From an uncultured Phycisphaerales bacterium (GTDB lineage: Bacteria; Planctomycetota; Phycisphaerae; Sedimentisphaerales; Anaerobacaceae), in contig CALEZT010000188.1 of the NCBI GenBank assembly GCA_937927975.1, positions 1 to 64,000 of the forward strand: a stretch of 64,000 bases of DNA. Reading direction: 5' to 3'. Below the pieces are notes generated by a model that was not told where the DNA came from, did no database searches, and saw only the letters and a program-made list of their open reading frames with translations. Positions 51,277-59,268 of this stretch are shown here, piece after piece. Numbering within the stretch: position 1 is the stretch's first letter; the number at the start of each line of letters is the position of its first letter. The position numbers and the translations under genes were made by a program.

Positions 51277-52524
51277 TCAGCGGGTCAGTCTCAGGAGTAC
51301 TCCGCCGCCCGGCGGCAGAGTCAACTCGGCGTCGGTCCCGAGCGAAATCCACTGCGGGTCGGCCGCGTTGAACAGTTCCATGTCGCGCGGCCCTTTGAAC
51401 GAAGCGGTCCCGGCGGCCCTGTAGTCCAGATTCACCACGACTGCATGAGTCGGTTTCTCCGCAGTCCCGAAGAATCCCAGCAGGTATCCGCGAGACGAAA
51501 CGGGCGACTTGGCGGACTCGACGCGGAGGACTGCCTCGGCCGGCAGCGGCTCGCAGCCGGGCTCTTTCATCGCGGTATGGTACACGCCCAGCGACCGCAG
51601 CGGCTGGAGTTCCTTCGCGATCGCGACGAACTCGCGGTTGTAGGATTTCACCGCGTGGTAGAGCGGGCCCGGCACGCCGTCCAGGCCGACGAGGCTGCCG
51701 TGATGGTTCGGATGCGCGTACACGTAGTAGCTGATGCCCTGTGCCCCGTAGGCGGCTGTGGTGTAGACCAGGTACCGCAGCTCGTTCGGATCCGGAATGC
51801 GCATCGCCTCCGGGGCCCAGGTGCAGGCCTGGACAATGTTGAGAAACGGCACACCCGCCTCCTGCGCCGCCTTGCGGATCATCGCGAGGTTCAGGAAGTA
51901 CTGCTCGCTGTCGCCTTTGAGCCTGAACTGATAGTGGTCGTAGCTGATCAGCGATGGCTTCACCTGCTCGACGTACAGGCGCAGATGCTCGCGATAGGCG
52001 GTCACCGTGTCGCCCTGCGTGCCGAGCTGCTGATTGTTCGCGTAGGTGGGGAACAGGTTGATGTAGGCCAGATGGGCCGGGTCGCGTTGTCGCAGGTACG
52101 AGACGAGCTTGCCCAGCGCAGGGAATTGCGCAGCGCTGGGTTCATCCACAAGGTGGTAGGCGTACAAGGCCCGGTGCCTGCCGAGCCGGGCGATCAAAGC
52201 ATCCAGTTGCTCCCGGCGGGCGGGGTCGTCGAGCGACGCAGGTGTCAGCAGACCATTCGTGAGCAGGGCACGCAGACCGTGACGGTGCGCGACGTCGAGT
52301 TCCTGCTCGTTGGCGCACCAGACGAGGTTGAAGCCCCCTTCGACCATCTGCTGCGCGACCGCGTCGGTCAGCGCGGGCCCCGCCCAGTAGGTCGCGATCG
52401 GCGTACCGACCTGCCAGAAACCGCCGGCCTCCCCTGCCTGTGTCGCCGGGCAAAACACACACAGAGCCAGACAAAGAACGAAAGCCAATCGATCCCAAAT
52501 CCAGGTGCGAATGCCGTTTCTCAT
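51277..52524 (-). CDS. Secreted TIM-barrel glycoside-hydrolase-like protein
   Basis: A 415-residue exported protein; the signal peptide covers about residues 1-30 (WDRLAFVLCLALCVFCPATQ). The body looks like a TIM-barrel glycosidase: GGFNLVWCANEQELD, ALYAYHLVDEPSAAQFPALG (likely acid/base in DEP), KPSLISYDHYQF, GAQGISYYVYAHP. A C-terminal beta domain (about 330-415) resembles the small sandwich of GH42/GH2-like enzymes. I cannot give a family number. It is separated from the next gene by the hairpin element. The start at 52524 is chosen over an upstream in-frame ATG because the signal peptide then begins normally. Confidence 0.7.
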   Translation of the reverse strand: MRNGIRTWIWDRLAFVLCLALCVFCPATQAGEAGGFWQVGTPIATYWAGPALTDAVAQQMVEGGFNLVWCANEQELDVAHRHGLRALLTNGLLTPASLDDPARREQLDALIARLGRHRALYAYHLVDEPSAAQFPALGKLVSYLRQRDPAHLAYINLFPTYANNQQLGTQGDTVTAYREHLRLYVEQVKPSLISYDHYQFRLKGDSEQYFLNLAMIRKAAQEAGVPFLNIVQACTWAPEAMRIPDPNELRYLVYTTAAYGAQGISYYVYAHPNHHGSLVGLDGVPGPLYHAVKSYNREFVAIAKELQPLRSLGVYHTAMKEPGCEPLPAEAVLRVESAKSPVSSRGYLLGFFGTAEKPTHAVVVNLDYRAAGTASFKGPRDMELFNAADPQWISLGTDAELTLPPGGGVLLRLTR

Positions 52525-52909
52525 TGCGTCGAACTCCCACATGCGGTCGTTTCACGTCGCCCGGTTCGGCCAGGGCCATCTCACGACGTCCCCATGGTAC
52601 CGCCTTCCCACACGCCGTCACAAGCCGTAATCCTCGGGGAAGTTCACCCACCGCATGTTCGGACGTTACCGCCAGGACAGTATGGACAGTCTGTACAACG
52701 TGGCCATCGTGAACCATAAGCACTAAGCCACGGCCTACGGCTAAAGACCGATCTTTGCAGGCGAACCTTGCGGATCGCCCCGTGCGAAGTTCCGAGTACA
52801 GCTACTACACCCGAGATGCCAGAAACGGGCGATGAGCGTCTGCGAAGGGACCGGTCAAGTGCGGGTTCTTCCACGCTTCCGCGGATTCGCCCCCGGCCGA
52901 GCGCGACGA
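52525..52909. other. Gene-free gap
   Basis: No gene supported. Weak coding-like frames on both strands have no family features. Nothing structured was seen apart from normal GC variation. Confidence 0.5.
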
Positions 52910-53209
52910 TCACAGGGCGTAGATATTCCGGCGGCTTTGCTCGATGCTCTCCCACAGTGCGGGGCTCTTGACCGTTTCCTCGACGGTGACGTCGACCGCC
53001 CGGCCGAAGACTTCTTCGAGCCCTTCTTTGAGGTCGAAGAACCGGTTGAAGATCTCGCCCCGCTCGTGCGTGAAGCGAACGAGGACATCGACCTCGCTTT
53101 CGCTGGGGCAGTTGCCGCACGCGGCTGGCCCGATGAGGTCCAATCGGCTGACCTTGGCGTGACGACAGATTTCCACGATCTTCGGTTTGAGCGGTTCGAC
53201 ATCGAACAT
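52910..53209 (-). CDS. Solitary MNT-type nucleotidyltransferase with degenerate active site
   Basis: A 99-residue protein of the minimal nucleotidyltransferase fold (MFDVEPLKPKIVEICRHAKV, then VDVLVRFTHERGEIFNRFFD and FGRAVDVTVEETVKSP). The usual GSx10DxD reads GPAACGNCPSESEVDV, so the Gly-Ser pair and first Asp are altered and it may be inactive. No HepT partner lies next to it, unlike the pair at 5693-6295. It may be an orphan antitoxin remnant. The start at 53209 is an internal Met after a longer frame. Confidence 0.65.
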   Translation of the reverse strand: MFDVEPLKPKIVEICRHAKVSRLDLIGPAACGNCPSESEVDVLVRFTHERGEIFNRFFDLKEGLEEVFGRAVDVTVEETVKSPALWESIEQSRRNIYAL

Positions 53210-53316
53210 ACTGCCACCTCCCGTTCGCCCAGACTGCCCATCGATCGGCAACGGACCACCTCAGTCCGCCAGCCACGGCTTGCCCATTCTGAGTCATTAT
53301 CCCGCGAGGGCCAGAG

Positions 53317-53540
53317 CAAGTCAACAATCATGCGGGTCCGCATACGGCGGCTGCGGATGCAAATACTGCGGTCGTCCACGTACCGCGTGAAGCTAAGCCC
53401 GCGTCGCTCCAACCGGCCATCGAACTCGTCAAGCACGATGTTGCTGAGCAAGGGGACGACGGACACCCGTGAGCCTCGCTATGACTTCACCGCCATCAGG
53501 TTGTCAAAGGGACTTACACCCTCAAGCTGTCAAACATGCT
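53317..53540 (-). mobile_element. Remnant of a group II intron (5' RNA part and reverse-transcriptase fragment)
   Basis: The frame at 53317-53466 reads PLLSNIVLDEFDGRLERRGL, then TRYVDDRSICIRSRRM, matching intron-encoded reverse transcriptases at the SPLLSNIVLDELD block and the catalytic YxDD. Just upstream, 53470-53540 has GAGGGTGTAAGTCCC, GGCGGTGAAGTCATAGCGAG and GGGTGTC, like the 5' domain I of such introns. The middle of the RT, the maturase and the intron 3' end are missing, and the intron RNA joins directly to the RT fragment, so about 2 kb were deleted. It is not expected to be active. Confidence 0.65.
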
Positions 53541-53551
53541 CGGCGCACATG

Positions 53552-53586
53552 AAAAAGCCCCATCCGGCCCACAGACCGGCGGGGCT
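53552..53586 (-). terminator. Rho-independent terminator of yebC
   Basis: On the minus strand AGCCCCGCCGG pairs with CCGGATGGGGCT with an 8-nt loop, followed by TTTTT. It lies 35 bp after the yebC stop codon. Confidence 0.85.
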
Positions 53587-53620
53587 GTGATTCACTCGAT
53601 TGTTCACCCCATGGCGTCTT

Positions 53621-54373
53621 CTACGACGCGACCTGGGCGGCGATTTCCTCGGGGATATCGAAGTTCGCATGGGCGTTCTGCACATCGTCGTGCTCGTCGA
53701 AAGCGTCCATGAGCTTGACGATCTTGCGGGCCGCCTCGACCTCCGAGAGGGGAATCGTGTTCTGGGGCACCATGGAGATTTCCGCCGATTGGATCGGGAT
53801 GTTCTTCGCCTCGATGGCCTTCTTCAGTCCCTCGTAGGCCGTCGGATCACAGGTGATTTCGTACACCTCGCCGGCGTTCTGCATGTCTTCGGCGCCCGCC
53901 CCGAGCGCCAACTCCATGAGCTCGTCCTCGCCGATGGCGGAGGTGGCGACCACGATCATGCCCCTCTTGCTGAACATCCAACTCACGCAGCCAGGGGTGC
54001 CCATGGAGCCGCCGCCCTTCTCGAAGATTCGCTTAATCTCCGGGCCGGTGCGGTTGCGGTTGTCGGTGAGCACCTCGACGAGGATCGCGACGCCGTTGGG
54101 GCCGTACCCTTCGTACTGGATCGACTCGAAGCTCGCTCCCTCGGCGCCGCCGGTGCCCTTCTTGACCGCCTTTTCGATCGTGTCCTTGGGCATGTTGGCG
54201 CCCTTGGCCTTGTCGATCGCGTAGCGGAGAGTCAGATTGGAGTCGGGATCGCCGCCGCCGTTTTTCGCGGCCACGATGATCATCCTGGCAATCTTGCTCC
54301 AGATCTTGCCTCGCTTGGCGTCCGCGGCGCCTTTCTTATGCTTGATTGTCGCCCAATGTGAGTGACCTGACAT
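53621..54373 (-). CDS. yebC: YebC/PmpR family DNA-binding regulator
   Basis: A 250-residue cytoplasmic protein of the YebC/TACO1 family, known as transcription regulators and, in some bacteria, helpers of translation of proline stretches. The family start SGHSHWATIKHKKGAADAKR is intact, with YEGYGPNGVAILVE in the centre. The start at 54373 is behind AAAGGAGA. It is divergent from the DUF1080 gene and has its own terminator. ruvC, a frequent neighbour, is not present. Confidence 0.94.
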   Translation of the reverse strand: MSGHSHWATIKHKKGAADAKRGKIWSKIARMIIVAAKNGGGDPDSNLTLRYAIDKAKGANMPKDTIEKAVKKGTGGAEGASFESIQYEGYGPNGVAILVEVLTDNRNRTGPEIKRIFEKGGGSMGTPGCVSWMFSKRGMIVVATSAIGEDELMELALGAGAEDMQNAGEVYEITCDPTAYEGLKKAIEAKNIPIQSAEISMVPQNTIPLSEVEAARKIVKLMDAFDEHDDVQNAHANFDIPEEIAAQVAS

Positions 54374-54536
54374 TCTATCTCCTTTGCCAGACTCTGACCG
54401 GTCAGTTCCCAACCATGAATTCTATAGAGACGCAATTATAACTGCACTATTTCGCTTGTACATAGCGTTTTTTCCCAAATCCATCGCCGTCGCCTGTCCG
54501 ACGTTCCGTCCGCCGGGACCGGCACAAGCAGGCCCC

Positions 54537-54565
54537 TTGCGTCGCAAGGCGGACGGAGCTATGAT
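54537..54565 (+). promoter_or_regulatory. Promoter of the DUF1080 gene
   Basis: TTGCGT (54537-54542), a 17-bp spacer, TATGAT (54560-54565). The leader to 54609 is about 37 nt. Confidence 0.55.
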
Positions 54566-54608
54566 CGACGATGATCCTCGAATCCCCATTGTTTCTGGAA
54601 ACGACGAC

Positions 54609-55367
54609 ATGAAAGCAAGACGCAACATTCGTTCGATGCCTTTTCTCCTGGCAGGCCTGCTGGCCGCGGGAATTGGATGCGCCTCGCGCGGAGAGGCGAA
54701 CCGGTCCAAGTGGCAGTCCCTTTTCAACGGCCAGGATCTGGCCGGATGGACCGTCAAATGCAAACCCGCGGATCGCGGCAGGGATTTCTGGCGGGTGGAG
54801 GACGGATGCATCGTCGCGGATTCCATGGGTCGGGCGGACCACGATTACGTATGGCTCGTCTGCGACCGGGAATTCTCGGACTTTGCCCTGCGCCTGAGCT
54901 TCCAGGCCTACCGCGACAGTCCGGGCAACAGCGGCGTACAGATCCGCAGCCGGTACGACGACCAGGCCGGCTGGCTGGACGGTCCTCAAATCGACATCCA
55001 CCCTCCCGGCCCATGGCGGACGGGCATGATCTGGGACGAGACCCGCAGCGTGAACCGCTGGCTGTTCCCGCCGGTCCTTCCTGGAAAGTGGGTAAACCAG
55101 TTGATGGCCAATCCCGACCTCGTGTTCTATTACGAGAACGAGGGTCCGGGCTGGAACTCCCTTGAGATCCAGGCAGTCGGCGCCACGATCAGCGCCACTC
55201 TTAACGGGATTCCTGTTACATCTTATGATGGGGCAGGAATCCTCGACGATGCGGTCCACCAGACGCGAGGCGTCGGGATGCGAGGTCACATCGCCCTGCA
55301 GATCCACACCGGCGACCAACTGAAGATCCGCTTCAAGGACATCCTGGTGTTGGAGCCGAAACCTTGA
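54609..55367 (+). CDS. DUF1080 (3-keto-disaccharide hydrolase-like) lipoprotein
   Basis: A 252-residue lipoprotein: a hydrophobic signal followed by GIGCAS, with the lipobox Cys near residue 21. The DUF1080 fold, a concanavalin-like sandwich related to 3-keto-disaccharide hydrolases and very frequent in Planctomycetes, begins with SLFNGQDLAGWTVK and includes FWRVEDGCIVADS, SGVQIRSRYDD, GPQIDIHPPG and GHIALQIHTGDQLKIRFKDI. It may cleave a 3-keto-glycoside or bind a carbohydrate at the cell surface. The start at 54609 is chosen because it gives the signal; the reading frame upstream lies before the promoter. No partner 3-dehydrogenase gene is adjacent. Confidence 0.86.
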   Translation: MKARRNIRSMPFLLAGLLAAGIGCASRGEANRSKWQSLFNGQDLAGWTVKCKPADRGRDFWRVEDGCIVADSMGRADHDYVWLVCDREFSDFALRLSFQAYRDSPGNSGVQIRSRYDDQAGWLDGPQIDIHPPGPWRTGMIWDETRSVNRWLFPPVLPGKWVNQLMANPDLVFYYENEGPGWNSLEIQAVGATISATLNGIPVTSYDGAGILDDAVHQTRGVGMRGHIALQIHTGDQLKIRFKDILVLEPKP

Positions 55368-55394
55368 CAACGAGACTTGTGAGATCCTCCTATG

Positions 55395-55418
55395 GGCATA
55401 CTCCGTAAGGAGTATGCC
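55395..55418 (+). terminator. Hairpin after the DUF1080 gene
   Basis: Perfect 10-bp arms GGCATACTCC and GGAGTATGCC around GTAA. No T-run follows, so termination is uncertain. Confidence 0.45.
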
Positions 55419-55491
55419 TCTCGATGAGTCTCTGTTCATGCAAGGAGTACTCAACGCCTGTGCCAACCCTGGTGATTTTGTCTTTTTTTTC

Positions 55492-55520
55492 TTGACGGGC
55501 GTTTAGCACTCTTCTAACAT
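55492..55520 (+). promoter_or_regulatory. Strong promoter about 490 bp upstream of rny
   Basis: TTGACG (55492-55497), a 17-bp spacer, TAACAT (55515-55520). A T-rich run (TCTTTTTTTTC) lies just before the -35 box and may act as an UP element or mark a terminator of the gene before. Confidence 0.62.
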
Positions 55521-56014
55521 GGCCGATATTAGCAGCAACTGTGAGCCAACACGGTTGTGGGTTGTCCCACGTCGCTCGGGTGAAAGTGATGCCCGGCGGA
55601 TGGGATTGGGAGGTAGGCTCGTCTGAGCTTATCTTGATTGGCGGTTAAGTTGCAGAGACACTTTGAGGTTGTCGAGGCCGAGGTTATAAACGTTGCAGTA
55701 CCAGCCCTCCTGCCGGCAACTGGCAAAGTGAGTTTCGAGTGAAACGAGATTACCTTTGATGAACCATAGCTTCCCATCGACGGAGGGGTGTTGTTGAGGA
55801 TACAGTCGGCAAAGCTTCGTTTTCTGGCGAGTCTGCCACCTGCTTTCGATCAGGATGCGAGAGGGTTCGTGCCCCTGCCGAGTTGATTCTGCACCCACGC
55901 GGGAAGTCTGTCGCGTTTCACCAGCACCTCTTTGGAGCTTTCCTGCCGGTCCACCTGCTGTTTGCCCACAGTCCGTAACGGTATTTTGACTCTGTGGTGT
56001 GGAAAGGTAGGAAC
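55521..56014. other. Long leader or unknown transcript before rny
   Basis: No gene is recognised. The GC content is below its neighbours. A minus-strand frame at 55629-55898 (ending ...VSLQLNRQSR) has some coding-like stretches (GKLWFIKGNLVSLETHF) but no family or start support. The RNase P, SRP, 6S and tmRNA signatures I know are not present. It could be a long 5' leader of rny, a small RNA or relic sequence. Confidence 0.4.
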
Positions 56015-57595
56015 ATGGACGCCGTTTTAATGCAGATTACCCTTCAGGCCGGCATTGCCACCGTGATCGGCTTCCTGCTCGGCGGCTGCCTGATCGCGGT
56101 CATCTACGAGATGGGCCGACGGACTCGCAAGAAGACAAGAGACGAAGATCTTCAAAGGCAGATCGACGGGGCAAAACGAGAAGCAGAGAACATCATCAAG
56201 ACCGCCCAGATCGAGGCGGCAGCGGAAGCCATCAAGAAGAAGGAGGAGTTCACAGCCGAGGCGAATCGAATCCGTGGCGAATTGAGGGAGAATGAGATGA
56301 GGCTCTCCAAGCGCGAGGACGTGCTGGAACGCCAGACCAATCTCCTGCAAGATCAGGAGAAGAGCCTCAAATCGCAGGAACAAGAATGCGAACGTCGGAT
56401 CCGCAACGTCGACGTCAAGGACAAGCAGCTTACCGTCCTGATCGCCCAGCAGAAGAACCAACTGCTCAAGATCACCGGCATGCAGATCGAAGAGGCCAGG
56501 CAGCTCCTCCTCAAACGCCTAGAAGACGAGTGCGAGCACGAGATGTCCTCGCTGATCCAGCGGAAGGTGGAAGAGGCCAAGGAAGTGGCCAACGACAAAT
56601 GCCGCGAGGTCATCAGCACCGCCATCCAGCGGTACGCCGCCGAGCAGACGTGCGAGGTGACCGTCTCGACGGTCGAAATCCCCAACGACGACATGAAGGG
56701 CCGCATTATCGGTCGCGAAGGCCGCAATATCCGAGCCTTCGAGAAGGCCACCGGCGTGGATGTCATCGTGGACGACACCCCGGGAATGGTCGTCGTCAGC
56801 GGATTCAACCCTGTGCGCCGCGAGGTCGCCCGGCTCTCCATGGAGCGACTCATCCAGGATGGCCGGATTCACCCGTCGCGGATCGAGGAACTGGTGGCCC
56901 AGACCAAGAACGAAGTCAACCACAAGGTCCTCCAGGTCGGCAAAGACGCCGCGGTGGAGACCAACATCCGCGGCTTGCCCAACAAGTTGCTGAGCCTCCT
57001 GGGGGCCCTGAGCTTCCGCACCAGCTACGGCCAGAACGTCCTTCGCCACAGCGTGGAAGTGGCGTTCCTGAGCCAGGCGATGGCGGACGAGCTGGGTCTG
57101 GACGGGTCGCTGGCCCGCCGGGCCGGCCTGCTCCACGACATCGGCAAGGCCATCGACCACGACGTGGAAGGCAACCACCCCACCATCGGCGCCAACTTCC
57201 TCAAACGATTCAACGAATCGCCGGTCGTGCTGAACGTCGTCGCAGGCCACCATGGCGACGTCCCGCCGGACAACCCGTATACACCGCTGGTTGCAGCAGC
57301 GGATGCGATGAGCGCATCCCGTCCGGGCGCCCGACGCGAGACGCTCGAACGCTACATCAAACGGCTCGAGAAGCTCGAGGAGATCGCCACCAGTTTCAAG
57401 GGTGTCGAAACCGCTTACGCGATTCAGGCTGGCCGCGAAATCCGCGTGATCGTCGACGCCAACCAGATCGACGACGAATGCGCCATGAAGGTCGCCCGCG
57501 ACATCGCCACGAAGGTCGAGCAGGAGATGACCTATCCCGGCGAGATCCAGGTGACTCTGCTCCGCGAAGTCCGCTGCATCGAATACGCCAAGTAG
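56015..57595 (+). CDS. rny: Ribonuclease Y
   Basis: Membrane-anchored endoribonuclease that starts mRNA decay. The 526-residue protein has one N-terminal transmembrane helix (about residues 10-30, GIATVIGFLLGGCLIAVIYE), a long coiled coil, a KH domain (RIIGREGRNIRAFEKATGVD, about residues 230-290) and an HD domain (RRAGLLHDIGKAIDHDVEGN near 375, GHHGDVPPDNPYTPLVAAAD). The start at 56015 is behind AGGTAGGA. ymdB follows 106 bp downstream, as in many bacteria with RNase Y. Confidence 0.95.
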   Translation: MDAVLMQITLQAGIATVIGFLLGGCLIAVIYEMGRRTRKKTRDEDLQRQIDGAKREAENIIKTAQIEAAAEAIKKKEEFTAEANRIRGELRENEMRLSKREDVLERQTNLLQDQEKSLKSQEQECERRIRNVDVKDKQLTVLIAQQKNQLLKITGMQIEEARQLLLKRLEDECEHEMSSLIQRKVEEAKEVANDKCREVISTAIQRYAAEQTCEVTVSTVEIPNDDMKGRIIGREGRNIRAFEKATGVDVIVDDTPGMVVVSGFNPVRREVARLSMERLIQDGRIHPSRIEELVAQTKNEVNHKVLQVGKDAAVETNIRGLPNKLLSLLGALSFRTSYGQNVLRHSVEVAFLSQAMADELGLDGSLARRAGLLHDIGKAIDHDVEGNHPTIGANFLKRFNESPVVLNVVAGHHGDVPPDNPYTPLVAAADAMSASRPGARRETLERYIKRLEKLEEIATSFKGVETAYAIQAGREIRVIVDANQIDDECAMKVARDIATKVEQEMTYPGEIQVTLLREVRCIEYAK

Positions 57596-57701
57596 GACGC
57601 GGACGGCGGAAGACGCCTAGAAAAATGAGATTTGGGGTGCTTTGGGTCCTTGCGGTGCGTAGTCATCTGAAGGACCCGAGGATCCAACTCAAAGGCCGGT
57701 T

Positions 57702-58550
57702 ATGAAACTGAACATCTTGTGCATAGGCGACATCGTCGGCCGACCGGGCCGGCGTGCTCTGGCGGACAGACTCAAGACCCTCATCGCGGAACGGTCCATC
57801 GACTGCGTGATCGCCAACGCGGAAAACGCGGCCGGCGGATCGGGCCTCACGCCGCAGATCTACGAGAAGCTGCTTCGCTACGGCGTGAACATCGTCACCC
57901 TGGGCGACCACGCCTTCCGCAAACGCGACATCATCGAGACGCTGGAGCGATCCGACAACGTCGCCCGCCCCGCCAATTTCTCCGAGCAGGCCGCCGGGAG
58001 GGGCACAGCGATCTACAAGACCGCCAAGGGCCCTACGGTCGGCGTGGTCAATCTGATCGGACGGCTGTTCATGAAGCCCGCGGACTGCCCCTATGCGGCC
58101 GCCGACAAGCTGATCCCCCGGCTTCGCCAGCAGGCGGAGATCATCGTCGTCGAGATGCACGCGGAGGCGACCAGCGAGAAGGTCGCCATGGGCTACCACG
58201 TCGACGGCCGAACCTCCTGCTGTTTCGGGACGCACACGCACATCGCCACCGCCGACGAACGGATACTCCCCAAAGGGACCGCCTACATCAGCGACGTCGG
58301 GATGACCGGCGCCCACGACTCGGTCCTGGGACGAAGGAAAGAAAGCGTCCTCAAGTCGTTCCGCACGCAGATGCCGGTTCCGTTCGAGATCGCCACGGAC
58401 GATGTCCGCATCAACGCGGCCCTGATCCTGGTGGAGAGCAGCACCGGAAAGGCGGAGAAGATTGAGCGGATTCGCGTGGATGTCGATACCACGGACGGCG
58501 CCGGCTATGACAGCGATGACGGTCGGCCGGAGTACTTCAACGCGTTCTAG
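57702..58550 (+). CDS. ymdB: YmdB-type metallophosphoesterase (TIGR00282 family)
   Basis: A 282-residue protein of the calcineurin-like family whose Bacillus member is a cyclic-nucleotide phosphodiesterase. GDIVGRPGRRAL is the first metal site, NAENAAGGSGLTPQI the second, and GTHTHIATADE the HxH site. It lies 106 bp after rny, the conserved rny-ymdB neighbourhood. A role in linking cyclic-nucleotide signalling to RNA turnover is known from other bacteria, not shown here. Confidence 0.93.
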   Translation: MKLNILCIGDIVGRPGRRALADRLKTLIAERSIDCVIANAENAAGGSGLTPQIYEKLLRYGVNIVTLGDHAFRKRDIIETLERSDNVARPANFSEQAAGRGTAIYKTAKGPTVGVVNLIGRLFMKPADCPYAAADKLIPRLRQQAEIIVVEMHAEATSEKVAMGYHVDGRTSCCFGTHTHIATADERILPKGTAYISDVGMTGAHDSVLGRRKESVLKSFRTQMPVPFEIATDDVRINAALILVESSTGKAEKIERIRVDVDTTDGAGYDSDDGRPEYFNAF

Positions 58551-58619
58551 ACCGTCTCAAGATTGAAGTGTCAAGTTTCGAACAGAGCCAAGAGGTCTTT
58601 CGCCGCTTCACACTTGAGA

Positions 58620-59255
58620 CTACCCTCTGACGTACGGATTGGTCCGCTTCTCGCGTCCGATCGTCGTCCGCATTCCGTGGCCGGGGTAGACGACTGTCGC
58701 GTCCGGGAGCGTGAACAGCTTGGTTCGGATGCTGGCGAGCAACTGATTCTCGTCGCCGCCGGGAAAATCCGACCGACCGACTCCGCCGGCGAACAGGGCA
58801 TCTCCCGCAAACACTGCCCCGTCTTTGGCTTCATAGAGGCAGATCCCGCCGGGAGTATGGCCGGGCGTGTGAAGCACTTTGAGCCTGACGCCGGCCAGAT
58901 CGATCGTGTCGCCGTCCTCCAACAGGACGTCCGCAGGCCCGGTCGTGAAATGCCCGCCGACGAACAGCGACAGGTTTCCCTGCGCATCCCCCAGCATGGA
59001 CGCGTCCTGCCTGTGGATGTACACCCGCATCTGGGGAAAGAGACGCCGCACCTCCGCCAGACCGACGATGTGGTCCGCGTGGCCATGCGTCAGAATGGTC
59101 GCGACCGGGTTCAGATGCTGCCCCTGGAGCAACTCGATCAAAGGATCGGGTTGCGCCCCTGGATCGATGACCAGACAATCCGTCGCGGCTTCGTCCGCGC
59201 GGACGACATAACAGTTCGTCTCAAGATCACCCAGAGCGCGTCGGTCTATCTTCAA
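58620..59255 (-). CDS. MBL-fold metallohydrolase (glyoxalase II-like)
   Basis: A 211-residue cytoplasmic hydrolase. The zinc-binding THGHADH motif is near residue 57, HTPGHTPGG near 130, FAGDALFAGG near 150 and YPGHG near 190. These motifs and the short length match the YcbL/GloB-like group that hydrolyses thioesters such as S-lactoylglutathione or related substrates. There is no C-terminal glyoxalase domain. It ends convergently 70 bp from ymdB, and lies 13 bp after the DUF4340 gene on the same strand. Confidence 0.87.
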   Translation of the reverse strand: MKIDRRALGDLETNCYVVRADEAATDCLVIDPGAQPDPLIELLQGQHLNPVATILTHGHADHIVGLAEVRRLFPQMRVYIHRQDASMLGDAQGNLSLFVGGHFTTGPADVLLEDGDTIDLAGVRLKVLHTPGHTPGGICLYEAKDGAVFAGDALFAGGVGRSDFPGGDENQLLASIRTKLFTLPDATVVYPGHGMRTTIGREKRTNPYVRG

Positions 59256-59268
59256 GCGAACTCCTCAC

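Noticed and set aside
55521..56014. Possible RNase P, 6S, SRP or tmRNA gene
   Set aside because: None of the conserved sequence blocks I know for these RNAs was present on either strand.
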